A stretch of DNA of 64,000 nucleotides from NCBI GenBank assembly GCA_933228765.1, contig OW121761.1, positions 32,281,651 through 32,345,650 of the forward strand, given 5' to 3'. Origin of the DNA: Miltochrista miniata (taxonomy: Eukaryota > Arthropoda > Insecta > Lepidoptera > Erebidae). The notes below the pieces were generated by a model that had not been told where the DNA came from, did not search any database, and worked only from the letters and a program-made list of their open reading frames with translations. The position numbers and the translations under genes are program-made. Position 1 is the first letter of the stretch; each line of letters starts with the position of its first letter. Positions 1-10,421 of this stretch are shown in pieces.

Positions 1-264
1 GAACCAGTGAATCTTAGTGAAATCCCTTCATAACTCAGGAAGTGAGCTGATGAATGCAAAATTTATAGCTAAGAACGGTTCGAAAGCCGATTTCTGGGGA
101 TGGCCCCGGCACATTGGCTTTCGAGCATAGAAAACCGCAAAATTGGCTCATCTGTAGGGCTGCTACGATGCCACAGACAGACACACACATACACAGATAC
201 ACAGGTCAAACTTAAAACACTTCTCGTTTTTCGGCGGGGTTAATTAAATCGTCTGTAATATTGG

Positions 265-1113
265 TGCGATGGTGCCTTTCCAGCCACTCCTCCATGACCG
301 GTTTCATCGTCTCAACAGCACCGTCTCACACTTTTTTTATACCACCAAAGTGGCAGACAAGCATACGGCCCACCAGATGTACCGGTGGTCACGCACAAGG
401 AGGCAAAGTCTCTCCTGTCGTGAAGAGGTTCCACACCACCTGCAAGCATGGGATCGTTGACCACTTCATGGCTCGCCTCTGCACCGAGTCGAACGGAAGA
501 ATTCAGTCAATTCATTCTGATATTCTGGTGCCCCCACCCAGCAGTGGCAGCTGTGCTCCATGTGCGGCCGCACTTGCGACTTTAAACAGAAGCAGTGTTT
601 GCGCCGCAGTAAGTACCGCCGCGCCCTCTTGAGCACACCGAGCGGCTTGGACGCCAGCTTGGCCTTATTCTCCAAATCACTTCGGAACTGAACGTCACTG
701 GAGATGTCAACACCAAGGATACCTATACTGTCAGTGTAGGAGAGAGTTGTGCCCTGAAATTATGGCGCTACAGTAAATTGTGTTTTCTTTGCGGTGAATA
801 CACAAACTTGTGTCATAGTAGGAATTGAACAAGATTTTTTTTCCCAATGGGACACTCTATTGCGAGTTGTCTCGATTTCAAACACAAGTTGTTCACAGCT
901 TTCTTCCACTGCAGCCCGAGAGATACCGGTGCGGCCCGTGTGACAAGTGTCGCCCCTACTGTCGTCCGCATAACAATGAATGCAGTCAATATACATCATC
1001 TCATTGATATGCAGCAGAAACAGAGTGGGGGACAACACTGAGCCTTGCGGTACTCCAGCGTTTATGGACATGCATTCAGAACCTATGCTTCTACCGGCCA
1101 AAAAGCTGGACAC
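265..1113 (-). mobile_element. Degraded non-LTR retrotransposon (LINE) fragment
   Basis: Read on the minus strand, 1113-760 encodes part of a reverse transcriptase: GVPQGSVLSPTLF, then a YADD catalytic box. 675-466 then encodes the C-terminal block (KAKLASKPLGVLKRARRY, QVRPHMEHSCHCW) seen in full in the copies at 22834-23502 and 24737-25405. Frames are broken and no complete ORF survives. It lies in the PHF12 transcription unit, in the same orientation as the host gene. The exact clade (CR1/jockey-like) is inference. Confidence 0.8.
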
Positions 1114-2161
1114 CCATTCACTTTGGTTCCTGGGTGCCTTGAACGCGACACCGATGGAGCTGTCGTATTTACTACCACGCTGCCAGGGAGATGGGCGCAG
1201 GAATTAAATTTTAACGCACGTATTTGTATTTTCACTAAATTACCAAATATTATTATGTAGGTACTTTGGTGTAACTAACAATTTTAAACATGTTGTTAGG
1301 AGTTGTTACAATCTGTTAAAAATTGCTAGATTTTTTGTGTGCTCCTTTTTGGGAGCACCGTAAATCACAGCCCAGCGCCGAGCCCGACGCCAGGCGCCCC
1401 CTTGATCCTGGCGCCCTAAGCTTCAGCTTAGTTAGCTTATGGGTAAATCAGGCCCTGACGTTAACCTTTCTCAAGAATCATTGGTGATCTCAGCATGAAA
1501 ATCCATGCAGTAGTTTTTAAGTTTATCGTGAACAGACAGACGCGGCAGGGACTTTGTTTTAATAAACGTAGTGATAACAAATATTAATTCCATCAAATTG
1601 ACACATAAAAAATATTTACCTGACTTCTTAAACATTTTCTCCGTGAAGAATTAAACATTTTCTTTAACGACTGTACCCATGGTATTATCACTAAGAACAC
1701 TATGTAATGAATTATAATGTGACCAAGTTACACAGGATCTCAACGTTGCAGTTACATTGAGACTTGTCATGATATTTGATTTCGTTTCATTATAACGTAA
1801 GAGTTGCTTGCAAACGTGGTAGATGGCGCTGTATGCTTTATGTATAAATATGATGTTTATTTAGCGGCCACGCTGAGCGTTTCCTGCAAAGACTGCTTGG
1901 CACCGCTGGTGTCGTCAATAAGTCGAGTTACGTCTCTACCTCATAATATAAAAATGTACTCTGTGAAGACGGCCGCGTCACTGCCACACAAATTAAAGCT
2001 GTATAATTACTAGCGCACGCACACATAGCGCCGCGCGCACTGATGAGTTGAATTATTTATACAGGGATAGATTATAGTCTGGAATAGCACATAGGATATA
2101 TTTTTTATCGCTGGATTATATTCCCATGGGATGCAAGAACGGGAACAAAAATCAACGTATT
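1114..2161. other. Non-coding stretch, probable PHF12 intron
   Basis: No exon with conserved coding content was recognised here on either strand. 1340-1450 looks like an old interspersed repeat end. The next PHF12 exon is presumably beyond the left edge of the window. Confidence 0.4.
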
Positions 2162-2181
2162 TCAGGGTAGTGTGTAGGTAC

Positions 2182-2606
2182 CTCGGTTGCAGCGCACGTA
2201 CTCCCTGCGGCTGGGCAGCAGCGGCGGCGGGCGGCGGTAGTGGTGGCGCACCATCGCCGGCACCGCCACGCGCCCCGCCACCTCCACCGGCACCTTGATC
2301 CTGAGGTAGTGTGTAGTGTGTAGTGTGTAGGTACCTCGGTTGCAGCGCACGTACTCCCTGCGGCTGGGCAGCAGCGGCGGCGGGCGGCGGTAGTGGTGGC
2401 GCACCATCGCCGGCACCGCCACGCGCCCCGCCACCTCCACCGGCACCTTGATCCTGAGGTAGTGTGTAGTGTGTAGTGTGTAGGTACCTCGGTTGCAGCG
2501 CACGTACTCCCTGCGGCTGGGCAGCAGCGGCGGCGGGCGGCGGTAGTGGTGGCGCACCATCGCCGGCACCGCCACGCGCCCCGCCACCTCCACCGGCACC
2601 TTGATC
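2182..2606 (-). repeat. PHF12: Exact tandem triplication of PHF12 exon 8 (153-bp units)
   Basis: Three identical 119-bp exon copies lie at 2488-2606, 2335-2453 and 2182-2300. Each is entered by a CAG or CCCAG acceptor and closed by GAG|GTACCT. Each encodes IKVPVEVAGRVAVPAMVRHH, then YRRPPPLLPSRREYVRCNR, aligning with the vertebrate RSLKVPDAIKSQYQFPPPL segment. The 34-bp spacers are shorter than normal insect introns. Joining exon to exon would shift the frame, because 119 is not divisible by 3. Exon plus spacer is 153 bp (51 codons), with no stop, so retaining the spacers keeps the frame. The three units look identical base for base, so a very recent duplication or an assembly artefact is likely. 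Confidence 0.9.
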
Positions 2607-5600
2607 CTGGGGACATCACACCAATTGGCTTTAGTATGTACCACTTCACTGTAAACCCTCGACGAAAACGAGAACTGCATTGGAACGCTGGATTTTGGAG
2701 TTTGAATTACTGATTACATATCAAATCAGCCTATGGCAGTCCAGTGGACGTAGGCCTCTCCCAATCTACACCACAACACACGGTCCTGCGCCTTCCGCAT
2801 CCAGTCCCAGCCTGCGACTTTTCTAGACCGTTGGTTTATCTGGCAGGTGGACGTTCTACCCTACGTTTGCCAAGTCGATATGATTATTGATTAGGTTTAC
2901 ATATGGGTACAAAATAATTTTGATGAGTGTCCCGTAATCACCAACAATTTTGTTCCCTATTACCGTTTTGAAATCGACAGGCGCAAGTTGTGACAAACCC
3001 TATCGAACTTTTGTCACATGTCAGTCACTCCTTTATCCCCGAAGGGTTAGGCAGAGGCATAGTATACGCCCACATTTCCACCTTATAGTTTTTTATGTCC
3101 TCACGTAGGTGGTCAGCCTATTGCGGCTAATTTAAATATTTCAGGTCGCCAATAGAACCTTAAACTCGGCTCATCATGTTACTGAGAACCGGGACCAACG
3201 GATTTCCGAAGCACTACATCTATGACGTAGCAATCGATACTTGAAGGTATCCACCGACACGTCGAGGAAGTTCATTCTAGCTAAAGAGAAAGAAAGAGTA
3301 GGTAAGGCTGATTTTAGAGTCACGCTGACCATCGATGCTGATAGCTCAGCGCGTAAGTGGTCAGCGCCTAGGTTCAGCGCGAGACATTTCAGTATCGTGC
3401 TGATCACTATGGAGTACAGCCCTTGTGTTCACTGTTCACGCTGACGGCGTCCGCTCGGCTCGACACTAGAACGTTCACTGAGTACACGCGCGTGCGTTGG
3501 TCAGCGCAGACCAACGCACGCGCTGATAGCTACGCGTTATTCAAACACTTCCTAGAACTTCATACGTTTCGGCTGTCAGCGCCGACGGTCAGCGTGCGGT
3601 CAGCGTGACTCTAAAACCAGCCTAAGGAGAAAAAGAGGAGAACCGGGAGAGATTATAGAGAGAAAGAGGGGGGGGGGAGGAAAAGAGAGAGAGAGAGAAT
3701 GTGTGTGTAGTATACAAACCTAAAGCGAGGGTTGGAAGTGGTAGCGCGACGGATGAAGTCCATCTTGATGGCGTGCTGGTCCACGGGGCCCGAGAACTTG
3801 TCCCACAGCGCCACACGCTCCGTCGCCGAGATAGAGTTCACCAGTTTCCAGTCCTGCACCATGCACACATATACATCACTGTGGTCTATAAGACCCACTT
3901 GCAGGAAAGTATGATTATACAACAGGCGTCAGCTAAGGAAACTTCGTGAGGATTATTTCCGAAATTCGGCTAACAAACATCGCATTTACAGTGGGGCTGT
4001 TAGGCCACTTGCAGAAGAAAATGGTAACATAGCTTCAGGGGACGACAAGTTCTTAAGCTTTATAGGTAGTTTAATAAAATCAATTCAAATACAGAATATT
4101 TTTATAGTTTGATAATTTAGCTAAATTAGAATCTAATAAACATTGGAAAGTTTATATTATTGCGAAATAAATGTTTCGCACTTCGCAGTAAAATACAAAA
4201 GTTTAGATTTTCCCTATAATGAGAAAAAAAATAGTCCATAGTGTAGTAGCATACTCACGATATATTGTTCGACATGGTTAGGGCACATCCAGCGACCAGT
4301 GGGCAGTGCAGTGAGCGGCGGGTCCAGGCAGTCCTGTCACATACAATGGTATAAACATTATTGGTAACTGTCTTTATATACTTAACTACCCATATTTTTG
4401 AAAGAAATTTTAGGGAGACAGTCAAGATGAATCAAGTCAATATTTATCGAGTTGGTTCTGAAATGTAAAAAATCCACAAAATTGTTTTAAGAGCTTGTTA
4501 GTCTCTATCTTGAACTTTGTGGAGGGTCTAGACCCGATTTCCACCGCGAGCTGAGCGGGTCTATTAATGAACCTGCTCAACTCGCAACAGTAAACTGCAT
4601 ACTTGCATTTCCGCCACCGCACCACAGTTTATTGTAAAACCAAGGTTTTGGAACATTACTCTGTTCCCAAAAACGCAGACGATGTCAGACGATTTGTTGC
4701 TTTTTGGTGAGTTCTAGGTTCTAAGCTTTCACGGGCTGGTTTCCGCAACTCGACGTCATTTTTGAGCCTATTTTGCGTGGGGGGTTGTGGTATGGCCATT
4801 GTCATCCCAGTTCCTCCCGAAAGTCTAGCAGACTCTTCACGTTGCCGACGACTTCCTGGAGCGACCTCGGTGTAACGAAGTGTCCAGCCCTGTATCTTGC
4901 CAGTTCTGGGCATTGCTGTTATGAGTTTAGCAGATTTATAAAATGTGCCCGCTGAGCTTGCAGTGAAAACCCGCCCTATGTATCTTTCTACATTTCAGAG
5001 ACTCTTAAAAGTGCAGAATTAGATAAACTCACAGTCTAAACATACCTGGTGAAACAGCAGAGGGCAGTAATCACACTGCAGCAACGGTGCATGCTTGCAG
5101 GTCCCTTGGCAGACGTGGCACGACTTGGCTGGCAGGGGCACACAGCCCGAAGCGTCCACTGCCACTATGGAACCGTTGCCGTTCTTACCCATATCTGGAA
5201 ATTTGCAATAGACAGTGTTTAGTATAGACTTGGAAAGATGCAAGATATTTGGGGATCAATGTGACTGGCTTACTGACATACAGTATAAATGGAGGCAAGT
5301 ATGATTATTTGAAAATTTTGCAATTTGTTCCTCCACTTTTCACTTGTTATTAAGATCATCATCCAGCGAACCTTTTCTCGACCCAGTTGAGGTCGGCTTT
5401 CAAGTCTAAACTGTAATGTGGGTGAACTTTGATATTTATATATTGTTAAAACAACGTCATGTTCATGTCAATGGCTCAATGTGTCTTCCAGCTGACCTAT
5501 GGCCTGATGAAACAATATGCTGTTTGGCTGAGCGGTTAACGTCTTGCACGCTATGCGAGAAGACGCAGGATTGAATCCGATTTGAGCCGAGTGTCGGTCG

Positions 5601-8600
5601 CAGCAAGGTCAACTAATCTATACTAATATCACGTTTAATAAGAACCGAAACCGAACACAGAATACAAGAAGGTAGGGAAGGGGGGCCATGCAAATGCAGT
5701 AAAGGAAGATACCTTTGTCAGTGCCGGGGAATAAGCAAGGTACCCGCATCTCTCTTGGCAGCTCGAATTGCCTCGGGTTCATGATCTTGGCTGCCTTCAC
5801 CAGGATCTCCATCGGAGTCAGGTCCTTTTCCTTTTCTTTTTCTTTCTCGTCAGGTTCCTTCTTAGCGTCTTCGTCCTCATCTTTGCTTCGTTTTTTATTG
5901 CGTAGTGACCTGCAGAATTTTATTTACCTATGTGAAACTTTGTGTACCCTACGCAGTTACTTGAAACTATGTGTTCTCAGATATGACTATGAATAAAACA
6001 TTTTCTTAATTCAAACTAAGGGGGGATTTTTTTTACTATGCAGGCGGCAAAGAAACTAACGGACACATGATGATTTGTTGTCCGTAGTCTATGGACGTGT
6101 GCACTACTGGAAAATTTTTAAGCAGCCCATAGGTCTTTCAACTTGGCTTAACGACTGCTATGTCACTAACAACCGGAACCAATGGCTTAACGTGTCCTCA
6201 TAAGCATTGAAACGCTCGCAAAATAAATGTCCCGTGGTGGAACCACAGCTAAAGTTGAATAGAATGCAACTGTTTTGTTGCTGTGAGTGCTTAACCAATA
6301 AACTATATCTTTTTTTCTTTGAGAGAAAATTCCCACAGATGAGATGCTGAAAGTCAGCTCGAGCTCGGCATCTACACGGGCCCTACCTATTCGTGTATGG
6401 CAGAGGGCGCCAGGTAACTGCTCGGATGATGTCCCAGAGTACTCGACAGAATTTGGCCACCACAGTCGCTTAGTTTATTTCACTAGTAACTAAAGTTACA
6501 TCCATTCTAATATTATAAAGCTGAAGAGTTTGTTTGTTTAAACGCCAGGGAACTCGGGAACTACTGGTTGGAATTAAGAAAATCCATATAGCCCAGCAGT
6601 GGAATGCCATTGATTTGACTGATAATAATAAATCCTTTTAAATGTTGTGAGGTGTGAGATGAAAACTGTTATGAACTTTTAATGTGTAGTAAAAAAATAA
6701 ACAAACTATTATGTATTTTTGGATACCTTGCACTGGATTACTAAGTATGTGATCCCTGGAGAAGCAATAGAATTATCATGGTAGACACCTCAAAAATATT
6801 CCACAACACAAGGTAACAGGAGTTACCTTGTTTTCTTCTCAGTGTCCGACTTGGCGTCAGCTGGCGACTGAGCGCGACTGCTGCGAGAGCTGGGCGCTTT
6901 GTTATCGTCTGATGCCAGGCACTCCTTGCACAGCCACAACCCGGCTGGTATGTCATTCTCATCCAGTGGCGGGTCACTTGAAAGTAAGAGAACATTTTGT
7001 GAATAATAATATATTTCGAATAGCAAAAACTCTGCAATGACAAGTTGTCGCAGAGTCAAAATTTATACATAAATTCCTCTGAATTAGTTCGAAAGAAAGA
7101 AATAAACCTGCTTCCCCACCAAGGATTCAAACTTGTGGGGGGGATAGTATTTCTCTCTCGAAACTTCCAAAAGCCCTTCCCCACCCCTAAAATTCAGGAG
7201 AATTTGCTCAGAACTAGGGAATGCAATCCCGCAACAAGATTGTAATCCCGGTATTTCCGGGACTGAGCAATCTCAGTCCCGCGGGATCCCGGTATTTGCG
7301 GGATCCCGCATATTTCTGAAAGTCATTAGGAAAAGAATAGAATTCTGTATCATACATCCATCTAGAACTAAAAAATAGTCACCCCCTTAATCCCTGAAGG
7401 GGTAGGCAGGACGAGGCATATGGTCTCATCTCATACCTAATGTCCTTTTCTCAAAATTTCCCATTCTCAAAATATGTGCACTACAGGACCCCGCTCAATC
7501 CGACTTGGATAGGTTAGGTTAGAAGGCTAAGGCCGGAGCGGAGCGCAGCGAAGCTTCCGCATTAGCCTTCGTGGTTATTTTTTTTTAACCTAACCTAACA
7601 TATCAAATCGGATTGAGCGGGGTTAATCCTGTAGTGCACATATTTGGAGAAAGGGACATTTTGAGAAAAGGACATTTCGCGAAAAGGACATTTTGAGAAA
7701 AGTATATTTCGCGAAAAGGACATTTTGAGAAAAAGACATTTCGAGAAACGTAAGTACATTTTGGGAAAAGGACATTTTGAGAAAGGACATTATGAGAAAG
7801 GACATTTCGAGAAAAGGACATAATGAGAAAGGACATTTCGAGAAAAGGACATTATGATATGAGGCAAGCCGGTCCTTCAACTTGACTTAGCTGCCTAGGG
7901 ACCAACGGCTTAACGTGCCATCCGAAGCACGGCAACTCTCAAATAAATGTAACAAATTGGTCACCCACCTAAGGACCGGCCATAGTAAATGTAACTTACT
8001 GCAGTGATCTTTTACAGAACACTGAGTCCGCGGGGCACAATTAAAAATAAATTATTTAATATTACTTTTGTATTAAGATTATTAAACGGATATACATAAT
8101 AAGTAATAAAATAGCTACTGCAAATTATTAGAAGCGCAGAAAACATAGCATGTCAAAATTCTTGTCTGCCAAACGACTCCTAACTTTACATGTCAGATAG
8201 CCAGCAAGCAATGTACGAGATAATTGAATACTTTTACAGTACAAGAAAAGTCAAATCTCCCTGATTAAATCACTAAAATCAAATAAGTTATTAGGTTATA
8301 TATTACGTCACAATTACAAAAAACTTTCTCAAACCGAATCAGTTTGTGCGCTTCCGCTTACAGAATAACACATGGCGATTACCTTTGCACAATCCCGCTA
8401 ATCCCGCGGTCTGGTCCCGCAAAAATACTGCGGGATCCCGGTATTTCGGGATCCCGGTATCCCGGTATTGCATTCCCTACTCAGAACTAAAATTAACAAT
8501 ATCACAAAAAGGGGGGGGGCAACTTTTCCGTTTAGGGGGGATAGTGGCCACCCAGCACTCCCTCTCCCGCCCCCAAAATCGACGGCAGTTAATGGAAAGT

Positions 8601-9982
8601 CGTACTGGGAGCCCCCTTAATCTCCCCTTTTTATTATTTTTTGTTACAGCAGCATCAGAATTCAGAAATACATCATCTGTGAATATTTCAGCTCTCGAGG
8701 TATCACAGTTTTTGAGCTACAGCCATGTGTCGAACAGACAGATAGACGGCGAAGTCTCATGAATAGGGTCCCGTTTTGACCCGTGTACAGAACCCTAAAA
8801 GTTATACTCAGGGCTTTGCTAATTAATGGTCACTGTTCCAATCTCACCTAACCATGTTAATGTCTCAACAGTTTACAATCTCGCCAGGTAGATAACTTTC
8901 ACTTGGCTGACTGGCCTCATGGTCCAGTGGTTAGTGTGCCTAACTATGGATTCGGAGGTTGTGGGTTCAATTCCCGCTCAAGACAATAATTCACTTTGTG
9001 TGATGATTTGTTCTGTCGGTGTGTAATTTGTCTATAATGTGTATGTATCTAGAAATATATTATAAGTATGTTTATCAGTCGTCTAGATCCCATAGCACAG
9101 GATGTTGTGTGAGAATGTCCACAAATATTTATTTATTTACTAGCTGACCCGACAGATGTTGTCCTGCCTTCCCGGTCCCCTGTACTGGTCCCCGGTTACG
9201 GGAACAGGGATTTTTTAAATATTTTTCTTTTATAAGAACCTTCTCCTTCTCCTAGTGTGATATTCTACACAAAGATTTCTTATGCCACAAATATAAATAT
9301 ATATTTGCATAATCATATACTTATTCCATTTACTAATGTTTGTGTATTTTTTGGTATTTGTGTTATAGTGGCAACAATACCATCATCTATGAAAATTTTA
9401 ACTCTCGAGCCATCACGATTCCTGATATACAACCTGACTGAGAAGACAGACATATGGACAGCCAGGTCGCAGAAATAGGTCCTGTTTTTACCCTTTAGCT
9501 GTATTATAGTTGTGCCAATCTATGATAATGTTAAAATTATTGCAACACAACACATTTGTTATTAATATAGTAAGGTTGCCTTTGTACTGTAAATTAACTT
9601 ACTAGCACCCCAGATGGAAACTAGCTGGGCATCTGTCACAGCAAATAAGATCACCACCTTCTCCACAGGCATCACAGGAGTCATGATTGTGGCCTTTGCC
9701 AGGCCTTTTATAATATGGGTGTTGTGGCTTCTTCGGTTTTTGGGCGTTAATTTCTTCATCCGGCGGCTTTATAAGCGCATGTATGAGCTAAAACACATTA
9801 ACTGTCATAGTCAACCAAAATATGTGTTTAAAACACAGTTGAATGCTGCTTTTCATTCTCAATAAAAGCTAAAATGGCGCCATGCGTTACTGTGCTGGAG
9901 TCAAGCGTTTTCCGATAACTTAAAATTAACATACCGGCATGAGCCCGCCTGATGTATCCAGGTCATAACCAACATTAGACAT
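2182..9982 (-). CDS. PHF12: PHD finger protein 12 (Pf1) homologue, 5' part, 8 exons, runs off the left edge
   Basis: Pf1/PHF12 is a nuclear adaptor that binds Sin3-HDAC and MRG15 in chromatin-silencing complexes. Coding exons: 9935-9982, 9603-9787, 6827-6976, 5713-5909, 5046-5194, 4259-4333, 3720-3853 and 2488-2606 (or a copy of it). All junctions are GT-AG and the phases agree across all eight. The N terminus has YDLDTSGGLM, which I recall as a PHF12 signature. PHD1 is a C4HC3 finger (Cys54, Cys57, Cys66, Cys69, His74, Cys77, Cys94, Cys97), split by intron 2. Then comes an acidic/basic Lys-Glu run (about 137-156) and a helix ending in FELP (176-179), matching the FxLP MRG-binding motif. PHD2 spans about Cys219-His263, split by intron 5. 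The C-terminal FHA-type region known in vertebrate PHF12 is not in the window. The last visible exon is triplicated. Confidence 0.9.
2730..2890. repeat. Interspersed repeat fragment
   Basis: Shares phrases such as GTAGGCCTCTCCCAAT and CATCCAGTCCCAGCCT with 50930-51060. This is an old insect interspersed repeat of unknown class. Confidence 0.5.
3030..3175 (+). repeat. Interspersed repeat with a TATCCCCGAAGGG start
   Basis: One of about eight copies in the window (also near 7380, 18600, 26510, 34260, 44530, 55700 and 59300). The shared phrases are CCCCGAAGGGGTAGGCAGAG and CCCACATTTCACCTT. The class is not known to me. Confidence 0.6.
3306..3622. mobile_element. PIF/Harbinger-type MITE, 317 bp
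   Basis: Imperfect 25-bp terminal inverted repeats begin GGCTG(A/G)TTTTAGAGTCACG and lie inside a TAA duplication (3303-3305 and 3623-3625). The interior repeats GGTCAGCG motifs and holds a perfect 15-bp-stem hairpin at about 3487-3522. A 3-bp TWA-type duplication suggests Harbinger. It lies in the PHF12 intron between exons 7 and 8. Confidence 0.75.
3655..3710. repeat. GA/GT microsatellite
   Basis: Runs of AGAGAG, a G10 tract and GTGTGTGTG just downstream of the donor of PHF12 exon 7. Confidence 0.8.
3720..3853 (-). CDS. PHF12: PHF12 coding exon 7
   Basis: Acceptor GTGCAG, donor GTTTGT. It encodes DWKLVNSISATERVALWDKF, then FSGPVDQHAIKMDFIRR, which aligns by eye with the vertebrate segment after PHD2 (LSNRCQVFDRF, HVVKVDFLNR). 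It ends in phase 2. Confidence 0.88.
4259..4333 (-). CDS. PHF12: PHF12 coding exon 6 (end of PHD2; too short for a 60-residue ORF)
   Basis: A 25-codon exon encoding DCLDPPLTALPTGRWMCPNH and then VEQYI. Acceptor GTGACAG, donor GTGAGT. It supplies the last ligands of PHD2 (Cys245, Cys260, His263). Confidence 0.9.
5046..5194 (-). CDS. PHF12: PHF12 coding exon 5 (first half of PHD2)
   Basis: Acceptor TTTCCAG, donor GTATGT. It encodes GCVPLPAKSCHVCQGTC and LLQCDYCPLLFHQ, the start of the second, atypical PHD finger. Phase 1 in, phase 0 out. Confidence 0.92.
5519..5640 (+). mobile_element. tRNA-derived SINE fragment
   Basis: Has an A box (TGGCTGAGCGGTTAACG) and a B-box-like GGATTGAATCC, but no cloverleaf acceptor stem. 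The same head, with GCGAGAAGACGCAGG, recurs at 56310 and 56900. Confidence 0.6.
5713..5909 (-). CDS. PHF12: PHF12 coding exon 4 (Lys/Glu run and MRG-binding helix)
   Basis: Acceptor CTGCAG, donor GTATCT. It encodes a Lys-Glu/Asp repeat and then MEILVKAAKIMNPRQFELP, matching the vertebrate Pf1 region that binds the MRG15 domain through an FxLP motif. It ends in phase 1. Confidence 0.88.
6490..6650. repeat. Retroelement-tail repeat fragment
   Basis: TCTAATATTATAAAGCTGAA and GAACTCGGGAACTACTGG are phrases of the common lepidopteran 3'-tail repeats seen at 33133 and 53160. Divergent and short. Confidence 0.4.
6827..6976 (-). CDS. PHF12: PHF12 coding exon 3 (end of PHD1)
   Basis: Acceptor TTTCAAG, donor GTAACT. 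It completes PHD1 with DPPLDENDIPAGLWLCKEC, followed by a Ser/Arg-rich linker. It starts and ends in phase 2, matching its neighbours. Confidence 0.9.
7215..8479. mobile_element. Non-autonomous hAT-type element with 8-bp target duplication
   Basis: The ends TAGGGAATGCAAT and ATTGCATTCCCTA are inverted and flanked by a perfect 8-bp duplication CTCAGAAC (7207-7214 and 8480-8487). Subterminal regions repeat CGGGATCCCGGTAT palindromes. No transposase remains. The same family is at 26344-27362 and 35142-35550. This copy has an extra foldback array inside. Confidence 0.85.
7438..7853. repeat. Foldback: inverted arms with GAGAAAAGGACATTTCG arrays
   Basis: The right arm (7650-7853) is a tandem array of a roughly 17-bp unit, GAGAAAAGGACATTTCG. 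The left arm (7438-7480) carries inverted degenerate units. Inside these, GTGCACTACAGG and CCCCGCTCAATCCGA are mirrored at 7477-7510 and 7605-7643, around a GC-rich hairpin core. The related hAT copy at 26344 lacks this block, so it arrived later or was lost there. Confidence 0.75.
8560..8805 (-). repeat. Interspersed repeat ending in AGGGTCCCGTTTT
   Basis: Contains CATCATCTGTGAATATTTCAG and the GACAGATAGACGGCGAAGTC phrase, related to 9356-9500, 11645 and 38855 (GGTTCCGT/CGGAACCC, CTGTCTGTCTGT). This is an abundant lepidopteran repeat of uncertain class. Confidence 0.5.
8913..9140 (+). mobile_element. tRNA-derived SINE
   Basis: GGTCCAGTGGTTAGTGTGCC resembles an A box and GGGTTCAATTCCC is a B box. 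They are followed by a unique body (GTCTAGATCCCATAGCACA) and an ATTTATTTATTTA tail. The body recurs at 51775-52090. Confidence 0.7.
9145..9500. repeat. LINE-tail-like and CTCGAG-type interspersed repeats
   Basis: TAGCTGACCCGACAGATGTT resembles the 5' edge of common RTE/CR1-type tails (compare 35876). 9356-9500 belongs with 8560-8805. No coding content. Confidence 0.4.
9603..9787 (-). CDS. PHF12: PHF12 coding exon 2 (first half of PHD1)
   Basis: Acceptor TTTTAG, donor GTAAGT. It encodes the LIHALIKPPDEE helix and then HDSCDACGEGGDLICC and FHLGC, the first six metal ligands of PHD1. It ends in phase 2. Confidence 0.9.
9935..9982 (-). CDS. PHF12: PHF12 coding exon 1 (start codon)
   Basis: ATG at 9982-9980. 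The exon encodes 16 residues ending GGLMP and closes at a GTATGT donor in phase 0. The start is chosen because the family N-terminal signature follows directly. Confidence 0.85.
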
Positions 9983-9999
9983 AGTAGCAATTCAATAAG

Positions 10000-10290
10000 T
10001 CTTTACGTGAGAATTACTAACAATAAAGGCAAGTTAAATTATAGTCGAAAGATTGACTTTATAAATTGCATCGATACAAGCACACAATTTGTCTTCAGGA
10101 TATTATTCGAATGACCACTGCATATGCTTGAAGAAGAACGAAATTCAGTAGAATAATTCCAATAGAGATGTTTTTGAAGTATTTGAAGATAAAAGAATAA
10201 AACATCGACCGAACGAAAACATAAAAATGGCGGTCGCGGCCGACAGACAGCGACAGGCGACAGTCGACAGGCTTCATATTGGCTATGGCT
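10000..10290 (-). promoter_or_regulatory. Probable PHF12 promoter and 5' UTR region
   Basis: The region upstream of the PHF12 start includes AAAATGGCGG (10224-10233), a YY1/Pho-like motif, in a small GC-rich patch, and a CCAAT-type element (ATTGG on the plus strand near 10277). The start site itself cannot be placed from sequence alone. Confidence 0.35.
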
Positions 10291-10421
10291 TATTCTTCTT
10301 GTCTATGGTGCAGTAATTTCATTATGGGCTCCGGACATGATCATGCCTTGCAATTGTCAATCACGTTAAATATGAATGGAAGTTGCTTCGTTTTTTTTAT
10401 TTGAAGTGACAACGTCTTATA

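Noticed and set aside
2034..2075. Hammerhead ribozyme core (CTGATGAG)
   Set aside because: The matching GAAA box and the three stems are missing.
2162..2680. A separate 165-172 residue repeat-protein gene
   Set aside because: The frame is the triplicated PHF12 exon with read-through spacers. Splice sites and the alignment to PHF12 explain it better.
7603..7880. Open frames with MSFSQNVL repeats
   Set aside because: Translation of the 17-bp GAGAAAAGGACATTTCG array.
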